Positions 52,015 to 64,000 of a DNA stretch of 64,000 nucleotides are shown here, piece after piece. The translations under genes and the position numbers were made by a program. The stretch spans positions 56,135 through 120,134 of the forward strand of contig JAZARR010000054.1 of assembly GCA_037389465.1 (NCBI GenBank), read 5' to 3'. The notes below the pieces were generated by a model that was given only the letters and a program-made list of their open reading frames with translations, made no database searches and was not told where the DNA came from. Each line of letters starts with the position of its first letter. The first letter of the stretch is position 1. The DNA is from Baylisascaris procyonis. Taxonomy: Eukaryota > Nematoda > Chromadorea > Rhabditida > Ascarididae.

Positions 52015-52118
52015 TCATTTGTCTGGAATCGTTTTCATCGATATCGCTGCATTAAATTTCCACCTGCTTTGATGTGGTTCGACATTGTTCCAGTGCTCTT
52101 ATCATCCACATCTAGCTT
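52015..52118 (+). CDS. candidate internal exon, plus strand
   Basis: Strong TTTTGCAG acceptor (AG at 52013-52014), 34 codons in phase 0 (FVWNRFHRYRCIKFPPALMW, then IVPVLLSS), and a GTATAT donor leaving phase 2. Composition and GC fit coding sequence. Its phase does not feed the exon at 56009 directly, so at least one more exon would be needed. No family recognised. Confidence 0.4.
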
Positions 52119-52218
52119 GTATATATGCTTCAATACTTCATTTTAGTAGTTATGTGGAGATTTTTAAATAATTCTACCAGTGTGTCATATGCGTTGAAAA
52201 CTTTCAAATTTATTTGAT

Positions 52219-52221
<3 letters not shown>

Positions 52222-52281
<60 letters not shown>
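52222..52281. repeat. (TA)n microsatellite, ~60 bp
   Basis: Pure TA array 100 bp after the candidate exon. Confidence 0.98.
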
Positions 52282-52283
<2 letters not shown>

Positions 52284-55200
52284 TGGGATCGGTATTATGC
52301 GAAAATCTAGTTGCAATGCTTCAGTCTTTGAGGATTAATGACTTATCGTTTTTTTCCTTTTTCTTTGTATGTCAGATTTTTGCTTTGAAATTGTTTATAT
52401 TTCTTTATTTGAATTGCTTAAAGCGTTTTTGACTGCTTAAATTATGTTTCAATTTAATTATGTTAAATTGAAGTTAATCGAATTGAACTTCAATTAGTTG
52501 ATTAATTGATTGCAGCTTAATTGAACTTGAACTTGAACTGAAAGTGAATTATATTAACTTGTATAATTTTTATTTTTTGATTGATTTGCTTTTTTTTTTG
52601 AAAATTAGCTGAACTTGAAATTTAATCAATTACAGTTTAACTAAAAATTGAAAAGTTGAATTATATTTGCTTAAATCGAAATGATTCGTTGATTTAAAAA
52701 ATCATCTTATTCTATGAATTCGTAATGCATTTTTTTATATTTTGCTTAGGCTTCATTGAGTAGCTATAAAGTAGCCGGTGTTTTCTAATGATGCCCAATA
52801 CTCGAGTACTCATTGCTTTTTTAAGAGTCTTTTGTTACAATTCGCATTGAAAGTTTCTATAAAGCTATTCTAATTTGCAATTTTAAACAAAAATCCACGA
52901 TTTACTCTTGATGGATTTAATTATAGATATAGGAATCGAATCACGTCGATTTAGATTTAATAGGATTGGAAAGGATCGAGTTTTATTGACAACAGATTCT
53001 GATAGAAAACCTCCATATCGCCATAGGAATCGATAATAGTATACCTGATTATATATAGTGATCGAAAATGTTTCCATATGCAACTTTTAGTTTTCACTGT
53101 TAAAAAAAAAGAAATCAATTAAATTCCGTAATTAATTTATAGATGAGTGGAAATATGTTTCAGCAATAATTCTTTATGAATATTTTTGCATTTCGAATAT
53201 ATTTCATTTCAAGTTCAATTATTGGCTTGCAATTTGCGGTCGCTAATTATCTTGTTGAATGAGTTCTAAAGTTAATCTCAATAATATCGGCTTATAACCG
53301 ACTAATTCATTGTTTGTCAAGGAATATATATTCACTAGAACGATATTTTGATAATGCGTTCACATCAAATAATTAGTGAATAGCATTTCAATGTTATTAA
53401 TTAAAGGTTCTCTATTGAATTTGTTCAATAGTGCCTGTTGATGTTTTTATTTATAGTAGTGTTGGAAAAAATCCCCTTGCGTATCAACGCTTTCATTAAT
53501 CCCTAGAAAGGTTTCTATACGACAAGGAATTTTATAGGTTTTCTACGCTGAAATTTTTTTTAATATTTCGCCAAAAATATATCATATTTTTGGATTTTTC
53601 GGTAGTTTTTTGAAATTTAAATAAAATAAAACTGAGATAAAAAAAATTGAAAAATCTGAAGTGAATTTTATTAAGCAACAAGAAATTGCCGACATTTTAT
53701 GGATGTTAGCGTCGTTGGGCAAATTTTTCGAAATCAGATTCGTATATTCATAACATATGCGCAATAAATGCATTGGAAAGCTATAAAATTAAAATATTCG
53801 GGCTATTTATGATTCATCCGACGGGCACTTTAGCAATTCAACTCTAAAATGGTGTCTTTTTTTTGGCGAGAACGATGGGTATTCCGGAGTGGCACAACTC
53901 CTAGAAGCTTTTTTGCATAGTTAATTCAAAGTAATAAGCAAGGCGATCGCGTATTGCTTACGAAAAAATCCAAAGGCTTCTAACGACTGTTGAAAATTAG
54001 ATTAACTATGCAAATGAATCTCTAGAGGAATCTAACATTCGATTCGCATTGGTAGGAATCTTCGATTTCGTTATGAGTTAAGCAACAGCACAACTATAAT
54101 GGTATGAATATTCGTTATATTCTTTATCTTAAGGAGTACTCAGTAAGACGTTTAAACTCGTCTGATAACAAGATTTTTTTATGAATAGAAGGAATTTGAT
54201 GAAAACTTTCAGAAATTATTCGCTTTGTAAACGCTGTTTTGAATAGTCAAGTAGGACCCAATTTAGAGCGGTATATCGTTTGCTGATATCATTTTTCATT
54301 CGTTGACTATGAAGAGAACTATAAATGCTACAAGGCCTCTAAAAATATGCACCTCTTTTATGGCTAATTGAGAAATGATTTACACCATCCGAGTTTCATT
54401 TCAGAGCCGAGAAGTATGTTTTGTAGATTTGCACAAACAGCCGGTCTGGCCAAATTTGCATAAACATTCGTGAGTTTTATCATTTATTGACTTTTTATGA
54501 CCGTGCTCGCCTTTATAGGCACCGTTTCGAAAGCGTATACTGTATCACCTTTCTGGGACGCGTGGTCTTGTCTGATACGGTATTTCCATTTATTTTCTAT
54601 AAAAAAAGAGTTCAAAAGAGTTGGCAAGATGTGCGTTGTTGCATTCCACCTATCTAACCCACTAATTCCGTAAATATCGGACAAATAACTAATATATAGG
54701 TCTTGATATATGTGATATGACCCAACCATCCTTAAAAAAATCTTCCGTAATAATTAGCTATTCGTTGTTAACCGAAATTCATGTAGAATAGAAAACTGAC
54801 CCCGCCTAAAATACTTGCAAAATTTTTTCCATCACTCTCTCTTGCTTTCTCCATCGCCCTTCCCCCTCTCTCTCCCGCGCTATAACGTACAATATTTTGT
54901 CCTTTAATGTGTGGTCTTAGAATAGTTTCACTATAGTAAAAATCAAAACGCGGGATGCTTCAACGGCATAAGAATAGAAAGAACGCTATTCGAGGTGATC
55001 TTGTGGCTAGTGATGAGGGAATTTGATCCTGTAAAAGGACAAAGGCTATTGTTTATATGCTGATAGGGGGGAGATTAATATGTATGATCATCTGCCTTTG
55101 AGGCTTTTTTCGTATTCGAACATATCTACCGATTCATTCACTGAGAACTTTGCGTATAAAGTTTAATCCGAATGCGGTAGAGTATGACAGCGAACTATAG

Positions 55201-56008
55201 GTTACCTGAGGCGATATACGTTGCGTAAGCTGTTTCAGTATAGATGATATAAACTATCGTCATTGAAATCAGTAATATTTGTTATATATCTCGCATAAGG
55301 AGCTCATATACGCGTTATCGAAGTCTTCCCGAATAGGTTATATGGACTGTTCCAATGATAGTTGCGTAAATTGTACCGATATGAGCTCTTCCATATACAT
55401 ATTCCTATGCGTCGTACATTAAGTCCTCCAGTATAGGCTACATTAGTTATTCGTATTTAGGTGCACTAGCTGTTCAAATATAGCTTGCCTGAATTGCTTC
55501 GATTTTTCTTGTTTGTTTCTGTAGTCGATGCGGTCTTTAAATTTACGATCGTGGCAGTATTCTAGAGAATTTATAGGGAGTTAGTAGAGATTAGTAATCG
55601 TTTGAACCCTAGTTAGTTCTTTCTGGCATCCTGTTCATCAAAGCTCGTTAAGGAGCTGTGTGGAGAACTATTCTTTTGGGGTACAGATTTTAGAGAACGA
55701 ACAAGAGGAAAGAGGCGATCTTGGTGAAGTCAAAGCTCCGAAAGTTAACGATTGGGGCGGAGAGAGAGATTATTGAATCGTTGAAATCATCTCACTTGTG
55801 AGAGGGTTAAATCAAAGCTTCACTAGTTTATCATTTGCTTTTTTCTATTCCTCTTAGTTAACAGCTTTGATCAAGAATTTGCATGCCAGCGTTGCAATAT
55901 TATGTGAAGGATTTAGTCCGACATATATTTTTTTTCGAATATAGAATCGACCTGTATGCGATTATGTTATTGCATCCGGCGGGATGTGAATTTTCTAATT
56001 TTCTGCAG
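52282..56008. other. presumed intron, no supported exon
   Basis: AT-rich, with Asn/Lys/Ile-rich chance frames. The stretch 54480-54730 is open on both strands (minus 81 codons, plus 57 codons) and is somewhat GC-richer, but neither frame has both a start and good splice sites. Confidence 0.4.
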
Positions 56009-57574
56009 GAATTATGTTTCTAATATCGAAAATTGTTCGTGGTCGTCGTTTGCTTCACGAGCTTGAAGCTGAAGCAGCACGTCGAGAAGCCGAAGAGGCA
56101 GCCGCAGCTGCGGCAGCCGTTGCCAGTATGGCGGCACGTTTACCACGGAGAGGAGCGCAACCAGCTCGCAGTGGTAAATTGTCCACATCGGCAACTCCGG
56201 GAACATCTTCATCCTCACAGGTTTGTCGAATTACCTGTGATTATGCACACCCGTTCGCATGGAATTCGCGTGATCCATAGCAATCTTTGGTATTCATAGC
56301 AGTGCGGAGTTATTTGTGAATGAAGTGGAAGTTTTCGTATGATCTCGCTGGGAACTAGCGTTTTCTATATAAATTTTAGTTTCAATTTTGAGAGATTTAC
56401 TTCAATTACTGATGGTACTTGAATGCATGCGAATCTAAGAATGGCCGATTAGAAACGAAAATTGTACAGTGAGAAACTATTATAATGATGTTGTTCGATT
56501 TATGCTTCGTTAAGTGGACTGTATTCCACAGTTAATATCAAACAAGTAACAAAGTCGCAACAGTTAGAATCTTTGCTTTGAGCGTTTAATGATGAATGGC
56601 TACAGCTAGCGTCGTTCGTCATAATCCTAAAAAGTACGACCAGATTCGAGCATTCTCAAATTTCCGGAGTTGTCGAAAGTTGAAAATTCCACAGAAAAGC
56701 GCCTCAAAATATTTTTTGATTTTCTGATTTTTGTATATCATCGAATTTGGGGTCTTAGATGTATTATATTTTATCCCATATAGTACATCCAATATGCAAA
56801 TAACATCCCAGAAAGCCATTTGGTTTTGCATTTTGACAACGTTTTTGATTATAACTGTTGTCAAATTTTTCAGCACAGTGAATCGAGGTCATCAACTGCG
56901 GCGAGTTCTTCAGTGCCTGGAACGTCATCCACTCGTCGTAGGTATGTGTTGAAAATATTTTTGAAAGTTGTTACGCATTTTTTTTCACTGTCTTGTTAAA
57001 CCATCGAGTTTAATTTGAACCTTTCCTTTTGCTGTCAACAGATGGTGTGCTGTACTATGCTCTCATAATCTGTTGCTCTTTTCATTGCTTTCTGTACGAA
57101 CGCTTTCATAGATGCTTGTAACCATCTTGCAATTGCTTCTGCTTCCACGCAGTTCACATCAACAGCTGAATTCTTGGAGTCGTTCTTTTCATTTCATAGT
57201 TAAGAAGATGATAATGCTTTCTAATTTTTCCATGCGAATAATTTCAAGATCCTTGCACAAAATTTTCGCCGATCTCTGATTTTTCATCAAATATGGATTT
57301 AATGATGTATCATAGTCACGAAAATCGTATTGTTATATTCTATGGTGAAATTGGCTGTCTTTTGCATGCATTTTTTAAAAAATATTTTTCAACTTTGCAG
57401 CAAGGATTATTCTTCATTTGCAGGTTTGCGCATTCTTCGTAATCAGTTATTTCTCTTGTGATTTTATAGATTTTCTTTTGCTAAAAATTTTCAATTGGCG
57501 TAGGCATTTTGCTTTATTTTCAATATTTATAAATAAATATGCTTATGTATACTCTTATATAAATAACTACTTCT

Positions 57575-57644
<70 letters not shown>

Positions 57645-57647
57645 CAT

Positions 57648-57693
<46 letters not shown>

Positions 57694-60600
57694 AATTTTT
57701 TTTCATTAAAAATATAATTTCCAAAATAGATATATCAATTTTATGCATTGTTATGCGTAGTTTGAAAAAAACAATTTTTCTATAAGCTAAGTGAGAAAGG
57801 CTCAGGCGGAAGAGAAATTGAGAAAGAGGTACTTATTGTCCATTTCCATTCATCGCAATTGAAACATCGGAAATATGTGTGACTGCAATTCGAAGCCTGT
57901 ATAGGAGAGACAAGGTGGATACAAACAATAGAAATAAGTGATTTATAAGCGTAAATAGATTCCAATTCCCAGTATCGGCGAAACCAAGGGATTTGAATTA
58001 TTGACTAATAGATAATAAAAAAAAAAAAAAATCGAATTTTCTAGTCAGAACGAATACAATCGCTCGATGCATTGTCAATTTTATTTTGTTGAAGAAAAAA
58101 AGGAGGAAAAATTGTTCATTTCATTGTTATAAGTTCACATTTGCGTGCACAGTATTATTCACTTTCAATATAGACAATCGATACATCATGCACAATCTTT
58201 AATCTAATGCTAATTGTGAAGTATTTGTAATTTTTTTAGTTTGCAAATAGGTGTGAAGGCGTTAAATGCAGAATTGCGATAATCTAATCAACTCTGTATC
58301 AATTTATGGTTAATTTGTGCATAAATGTTGAGGATGGGAATCGAATATAGGTGGATTAAAAAAGATTATGAGTGAATATCTTATATTTTCTTCCCTTTTT
58401 TTTTCTTTCACGAAATTACTTAATGAGTAAACCTTATTTCAACTACTCTTAATGAGTAAAAGTAACTTTAAATGAATCCATTTTTCATTCATATCCCATT
58501 GCTTATTGCTTTATTATTTGAGTTTTTCTCATTGTTTGATGATTGTTTCATAGAGAAATATCGATAACGTTTGGCTGAATTGATGTCAATTGCAGTAATA
58601 TCAATTTTATAAGCATATCTAGATTGCTTCATATAGTATATACGCTAATATAAGTCTATAAAATTAGCACATTTTCTGCTTAGACATATGTATTCCGATT
58701 GAAGAATAGAATGGGATTTTCTATTGAAATTGTTTTGAATTTCAGCAATTCTTTGCTTGCCCATTGTTTCCCATCTTAGAAGATCTTCTCGAAATTGTGC
58801 CTTTCGTACTATAATTAAGGTATCTTCATCTTTAAATTATCAGTAATGATTTGATTCCGCACAAGAAAATCCTTCGCAATAATTGCCTTTTTTTTAAAGA
58901 TATTTTTTTACAAACATTCGAAGAGAAGATTTAAAACTTGGCAGATCGATTAGTATCATTTATGTGGAAGCAAGCTAGGCTAATAAACCTTTCTTTTCTT
59001 CATAAAAAATGCCTAGGAAATGCTGAAGAACATCATATCGAATACGACTATTGCAATAGATTTTTTTTTTTAGATACAACACAATAAATCTTCACTAGCG
59101 TTCAAATTTCTACTTCATTGCATCGTTCACATAGAAAAATGAAAAGTTTCTTGATTTTATCATTTTTATTGTTTCATTGCTGTAACCTTTTTTTTGGAAT
59201 ATCGATTAAGACTCATTTTAGAAAGGTACACAATTAAAATATTTGTTTAGAGCGGCTATCAAATACATTTTTTCTATCATTTCCACTGGTAGTCGGCGTT
59301 TTGAAATGCATATAATTGCTAGTCACCTAATCACCTAATGATCCTCTCCATTCGCGAAAGGTCGGCGACCATCTTTTCATAACTTCACCAAGACAATCCG
59401 AGAAGCGGAAAGAAAATCGGGTAGAAATAACTGGTAGTTATTGCCCAGAAATTCATTTATTATTGCACTTATGGGTAGATTTTTTTCGTTTGAGTATACG
59501 AAGCCATAAATAGCGATCATTGATAACGTTATGTTTTTGTATTTCTTCTATAAGACACGGATGTATGGGCTTATTAGGTAATTGTTTTTTTTTTCATTTT
59601 AAATAAAATGTAATCTTTTATCGTAGACAATATTATATTGTTATTGGGTTGATAGTAAGTGGAATTAATGTATACGAGGGGAATGCGATGTAAAGGTGAT
59701 AGAATATACAGTGGGGAAATTGCTGAGATTGCTATTGAAATATAGAGAAAAATTGCTGCTATTCGGGAACTATTTTGGAATGTGAAAATTACTGCTAATT
59801 TTAATGGTTAAGGCTGTAGCAATGAAAATTTATGTGATTGACAAAAATTGCTAATTTCTTAAAATTTATAAAATTGTGTAAAGATTACATTGAAAGGCCT
59901 TTAGTAAGTTTTTTTGATGTCTTGAAAGAGTTGTTTTTAACATCGTTCTGTGAACTTTGTGATGTTCGAAATGGAGTTGGTATGTGTAAACAATTAAGCC
60001 AATGCTTGATTTGTTCACCCCCTACTGCTATCTTGGCCTCTGCTCTTTATTGTAATTTTCGATTATCACTTAAAGAAAAATTCAGAAAACAAAAAATATT
60101 GCATTTTATTTTAAATTTATTTAAAATTATATTTTAAATTTTTCAAGTCTTCTTTTTTTGCAGTTCCACATATACCTATATTCATGAATAAGCTAGCGGG
60201 AGATGATTGAATGAAATATGTAATAGCGTGACGGAGATGAAGTAGAGCCTTGCAGCTAAAGAAGCTAAGCCTTCTATAGGCTAAAAGCTCAATGAGGAAA
60301 GGTGCTAGGTACATCGATACTAATTAAAGACGCTAAACTAATAAGGGGCAGGTAAATTAGTGCCAGCCCAGGAAATTCGCTTAAATTGCTCAAAAATTTC
60401 TCGTGGAAATTCACGATTTACTGCACTGGTTTGGGCATTTGTTATATGCAATATTCGAGGCTTAGCATTTTCGATCTTTCACATCATTACTACAATTCGG
60501 CAATATCGATGGAGAGTAAATATTCGCTAAAAGCAAATCAACTCTATTAATTAATAAGTATAAATTTTTGATCAATTATAGAAATAATTCATTGTATCTG

Positions 60601-62870
60601 ATCGATAATGCCGCAGGCAATTCGTTTATGGCGTTTCCAAGTGCTATAGAGCATCTGTCAGGATTATTTTTTTAATGGTTGATATTTTAATTTCATTTTG
60701 AAATATATTTTGCATTGAAATTTATTCTTTATTTAAGGAATATTTATAAGTGATGAGCTTATAGAAGCTCTCACTTTTGCAGCTTATTTATTGTTCTTTG
60801 ATCACCGAATCATATCTGTGTTGAAAGCAGTTCTGTTCATATTTATTGCTCTTTGAGAGCAGTTACTGGTGTTCGTGTTGAAATTATTTAGTTCATTCTT
60901 GCTTCTCAGCACCAGATTTATTGAAATATTTCTAAATCTATCTTGAACATCCTTTTCTAAGCCCTAAATATGAGTTAATTATTAAATATGTTTTTTTTAA
61001 TGTGTACTCTTTATTAAGCCTAATTATATATTCATAGATATTACGTAATTATAACGTTGATGAATTCTTTATTCTTTAGAGTCTTATTTAATCATGAACA
61101 ATATTAGATGAATGATTCAAAATTTCTTTCAAAATTGTTGAGATTCTATCTCGAATGACGTTCAACACAAAAAATCTTTTCATTCAATATTTAGAAATGA
61201 AAGGCTGTTTAATTAAGTGGTGAGCGGTATTAAAGTGCAATAAAAGAGATTGAATATAGTCACTTGGGCAGTTCATGATATGCAAAAGGTTTATTCTAGA
61301 TATTAGCTGAAAATTCGTAAATGCGATTTGGCTATTATACTTCAAATAAGTGTTTTTTTTTCGATCATATCACTCAATTTTTACGACTATCCTTGATGTA
61401 TTTTTGAAAAAGATCAAAACAGAGTGATATCTAATTAAATTCAGTTTTCATTTGATCACAAAATAGTTTCGATCACAATCTGCGTGTCCATGATAATTCA
61501 TTGAGAAGTCACCTCGGAAGTAGTGCAAATTTCACTTATCAATTTTAATAATTTTTTCGTATAATATTTCGTTAATGAAAAAATACTTTTCGTAAAAAAA
61601 AGTATTTTATTTAGGGGGAGGTGGGAGAATAAATTTATTATTCCTTTACTTCAAAGGGAAGAAAGTTTATTTCTCAACGGCTGTTATGTGTTCGTTAGCA
61701 TTTATTTTTCTCTGAGGAAGGATTCAGGGGAAGAAAGAAAAAATTATTTTTTTATAAAGTTCGGCAATCTTCCTCAAGTTTTATTTTTCACAACTCCATC
61801 GTGGATACAATGATAAGTGATAACAATTTCAATAATAACCTACTAATTTCCTCCTCAAAAAATTTTTTTCTCACTAATGCGAACTGGTATCATCATAATA
61901 TCGCTATCAGTTCTCAATAAATTTTGCATAAATTTTCTATAGCGCATTTGCAAAGCAGATAGGGATCTTTTTTTTTCGAGTGGTATAAGAATAGTAAACG
62001 AATGGGAATTATTACTGAGAGAAATCTTTCCCCAGTAGTTTAGTTCCCAGAAGAAAAAGTTGAAACTTAGTAGGCTCTCAGGTCAAGAATGGAACGTCGT
62101 TGGAAATTCTCGCAAAGTTTTCGTCAACCGTATCGTTCAAGCTCTACGCTTGGACGTCATCATCAATCAGAACGCGCTAAGAAGTCGTCAATCAATGAAG
62201 GGTGAGCATACTGTTAGAGTATTTTTGCACTCTCTATAATTTTAATAATTTAGCTAAATAAATACTTTATCTTATGCATGCGTACTTTATTTATGTATTT
62301 ATTTTTATTCTTTTATAAAGATTCTATAATATTTTGTTCATTCTTCTATATATTTACATATTTTTGGTTGAGTTTTTTTATAGCTTTTGTTGTAGTTTTT
62401 TTTTGTTTCAATTACTACTGACTATTGATTTATTAGACGGAAAAAAGACCATTGATCAGACAAGATATTAGACTTATACTATGAAGAAATCTTTGAGAAA
62501 AATCTCCGCCTTTCTAAAAAAAAAATCTGACGAACTGGATTTAATTCTTTATAAATGGAACATTTTTTTCTTGTTGGTGAAGTCCACTATTTGCATCGTT
62601 TAAGAAATTTGTTCAATTCTTCTTGAATTTCTCTTTAGTGGTTGTAAGCTTCAAATAAGCTTCAATCTTATAGGGGCAGATATTCGTAGAGACCGGTTGG
62701 TTAAAAGCAAAGGCTATCGCATTTGCTTACTAATTTATCAGAAAAAATTGCTACCAGTCAACGATGCTATTGACCACAATGAAACTATCCAATTTGCTGT
62801 GCCTAAGGACGCTTACACTAAAGCGGATCCATTATTTTCTTTAATGGTCGATTTCATGCGATTCGAATAG
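56009..62870 (+). CDS. 3' part of an unrecognised plus-strand gene (four phase-consistent exons)
   Basis: Exons 56009-56220, 56874-56941, 62082-62201 and 62660-62870 join without phase conflict to 202 aa ending in TAG. Order: a short hydrophobic start ([15 protein letters not shown]), a Glu/Ala-rich helical stretch with a run of seven alanines, a long Ser/Thr/Arg-rich linker across exons 1-3, and a mixed globular-looking end ([41 protein letters not shown]). Acceptors TTCTGCAG, TTTTTCAG and CTCTCAG are good; the last one (AATAAG) is weak. An alternative acceptor at 62672-62673 would need a different frame in exon 3, which is also open. The first exon needs a phase-1 predecessor or starts at the ATG at 56014. 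I do not recognise the family. Confidence 0.5.
57579..57691. repeat. imperfect (TA)n / (CATA)n microsatellite, ~113 bp
   Basis: TA array interrupted by four CATACATATA-like steps at 57641-57660. Confidence 0.97.
57692..62081. other. presumed intron of the unrecognised plus-strand gene
   Basis: 4.4 kb of AT-rich sequence with homopolymer runs. A 99-codon plus frame at 59838-60137 starts only at a TTG and lacks splice signals. Nothing supported. Confidence 0.4.
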
Positions 62871-64000
62871 AATTTTTTTTTCATCAATTCATGTAGACAA
62901 AATTTACCAAACAGGGTGGACGGAGTCGAAAACTGATCTTCGTCTCATCATTAAATATAAGTCTGACTAGTTAGTTGATTCTTATATTAAAGTCGGTTAG
63001 ATATCTACGAATAGTTTAGATCTTGTGATGTTCTTACATATATAATAGCATATTTCAAAAGACTATTTCCTCTCCATTCTTCGATGTTAATGACTCTTCT
63101 CGTCCTATCTGATTTGCTGGTAGAATGATATATTGCTCTATTTTCGTGAGGCACATTTTTATATCAATCTTTTTTTCCTTTATTTACATCTTTCTATAGC
63201 GTTTTAGATCGCTTTTGCATTCTAGGTGATCTTGTCTAAGAGTATCTACTTTTTTTTTGTGATAGCACCATTCGATTTTTCCTTCCGAATACATCTTATC
63301 ATCAACAAAATTTCCTTCATAAGTATTTTATCAGTACAAACTATATTCAACTTCAAAATCGCAAGCATATAGTCGTCTTAATGATGGTAAATACAAATAA
63401 TAACGCAACATATACAAACACAAATAGACGTATACTTATTATAAATTAAACCTAGAGTAGACCTAACATAAATTGAAGACCTATACTTAGAGTATTCCCA
63501 ACTGAATATCCTTCTAGGTACGCCAAAACTATTTGTCACTGAATAATCACAAACAATTAGTACGTGTTTCGCCATAAACGTTTTCACTGGAGAAACGAGG
63601 TAGATAAATGCTCTTTAAAAAAACAACATCATAGTATCACCATCTTCAGCGTAAACATCATTGTCAAATGCGGTGGAGGGGGGGGGGGGGAATATAAGGG
63701 GTAATTTCCCTATGGAGAAGATTTTGATATGTGTTTGTTTCATTAGAATTTCCTTGAGGGGATCTTCTCGCTGATTATCTTCTAAGTATATACGAATTGT
63801 TTGTACTTTATTTTGTGCAAGAGGTCACATATTACGATGCCATTCGAATCATCGTTCAGGGCATGCGTGGCAGTTAGTCAGTTTGCGCTCTTCGAAGTTG
63901 GCATACTCTACTTTCACGTATGCGTTAGCAGATTTCTTTCGGATTTTCTGTTCCGAACAACGTTTTCTGTACTAAACGATGAGTCTTTTCTGCGGATTAT
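62871..64000. other. downstream flank, no supported gene
   Basis: AT-rich. It contains a run of 13 G at 63668-63680. The minus-strand frame 63587-63378 is Ile/Cys/Tyr-rich and looks like chance. Confidence 0.4.

Noticed and set aside
59838..60137. 99-aa plus-strand frame
   Set aside because: TTG start, no splice sites, composition of chance translation.

Overview
This window is nematode nuclear DNA. The base composition is AT-rich with many (TA)n arrays. Genes are cut into short exons with TTTTCAG-type acceptors, and start codons lie 9 to 31 nt after such acceptors, as in spliced-leader (SL) trans-splicing. The kinases are of the CK1/TTBK type expanded in worms. An exact copy of the nematode SL1 spliced leader is also present, although it sits inside a transposon. 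I cannot name the species.

Layout. 1-8070: a BEL/Pao LTR retrotransposon on the minus strand, with its 3' LTR clipped by the window edge. Its gag, protease, reverse transcriptase, RNase H and integrase lie in six overlapping open frames. All five frame breaks have the same sign (one base missing each time), and the visible parts of the two LTRs look identical. Each LTR carries the 22-nt SL1 sequence directly after an AATAAA, so SL1 probably is, or contains, the R region. This is the most unusual observation in the window. 8135-8281: a likely terminal exon of a plus-strand gene; the element lies 64 bp upstream of it, in the presumed intron. 8589-16315 and 21687-29932 (minus): two tandem paralogous CK1/TTBK-like kinases, A and B, with matching exon architecture. 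Exon 7 shares a perfectly identical 170-bp tract, which suggests gene conversion. Kinase A lacks the last two coding exons of B. 18415-20177 (plus), between them: a three-exon gene for the RNA polymerase subunit RPB12/RPABC4 (POLR2K family), 61 aa.

30-64 kb is sparse. It holds a 33-bp, six-unit in-frame tandem repeat, several isolated plus-strand candidate exons, and a phase-consistent four-exon 3' part of an unrecognised plus-strand gene (56009-62870). There are weaker minus-strand candidates near 40.4-41.2 kb and 49.1 kb. The rest looks like introns or intergenic DNA with microsatellites and G-rich tracts.

Exon models were built by hand from open frame, splice dinucleotides, phase agreement and the A/B comparison. 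The RPB12 gene and both kinases are well supported. The 30-64 kb models are tentative.
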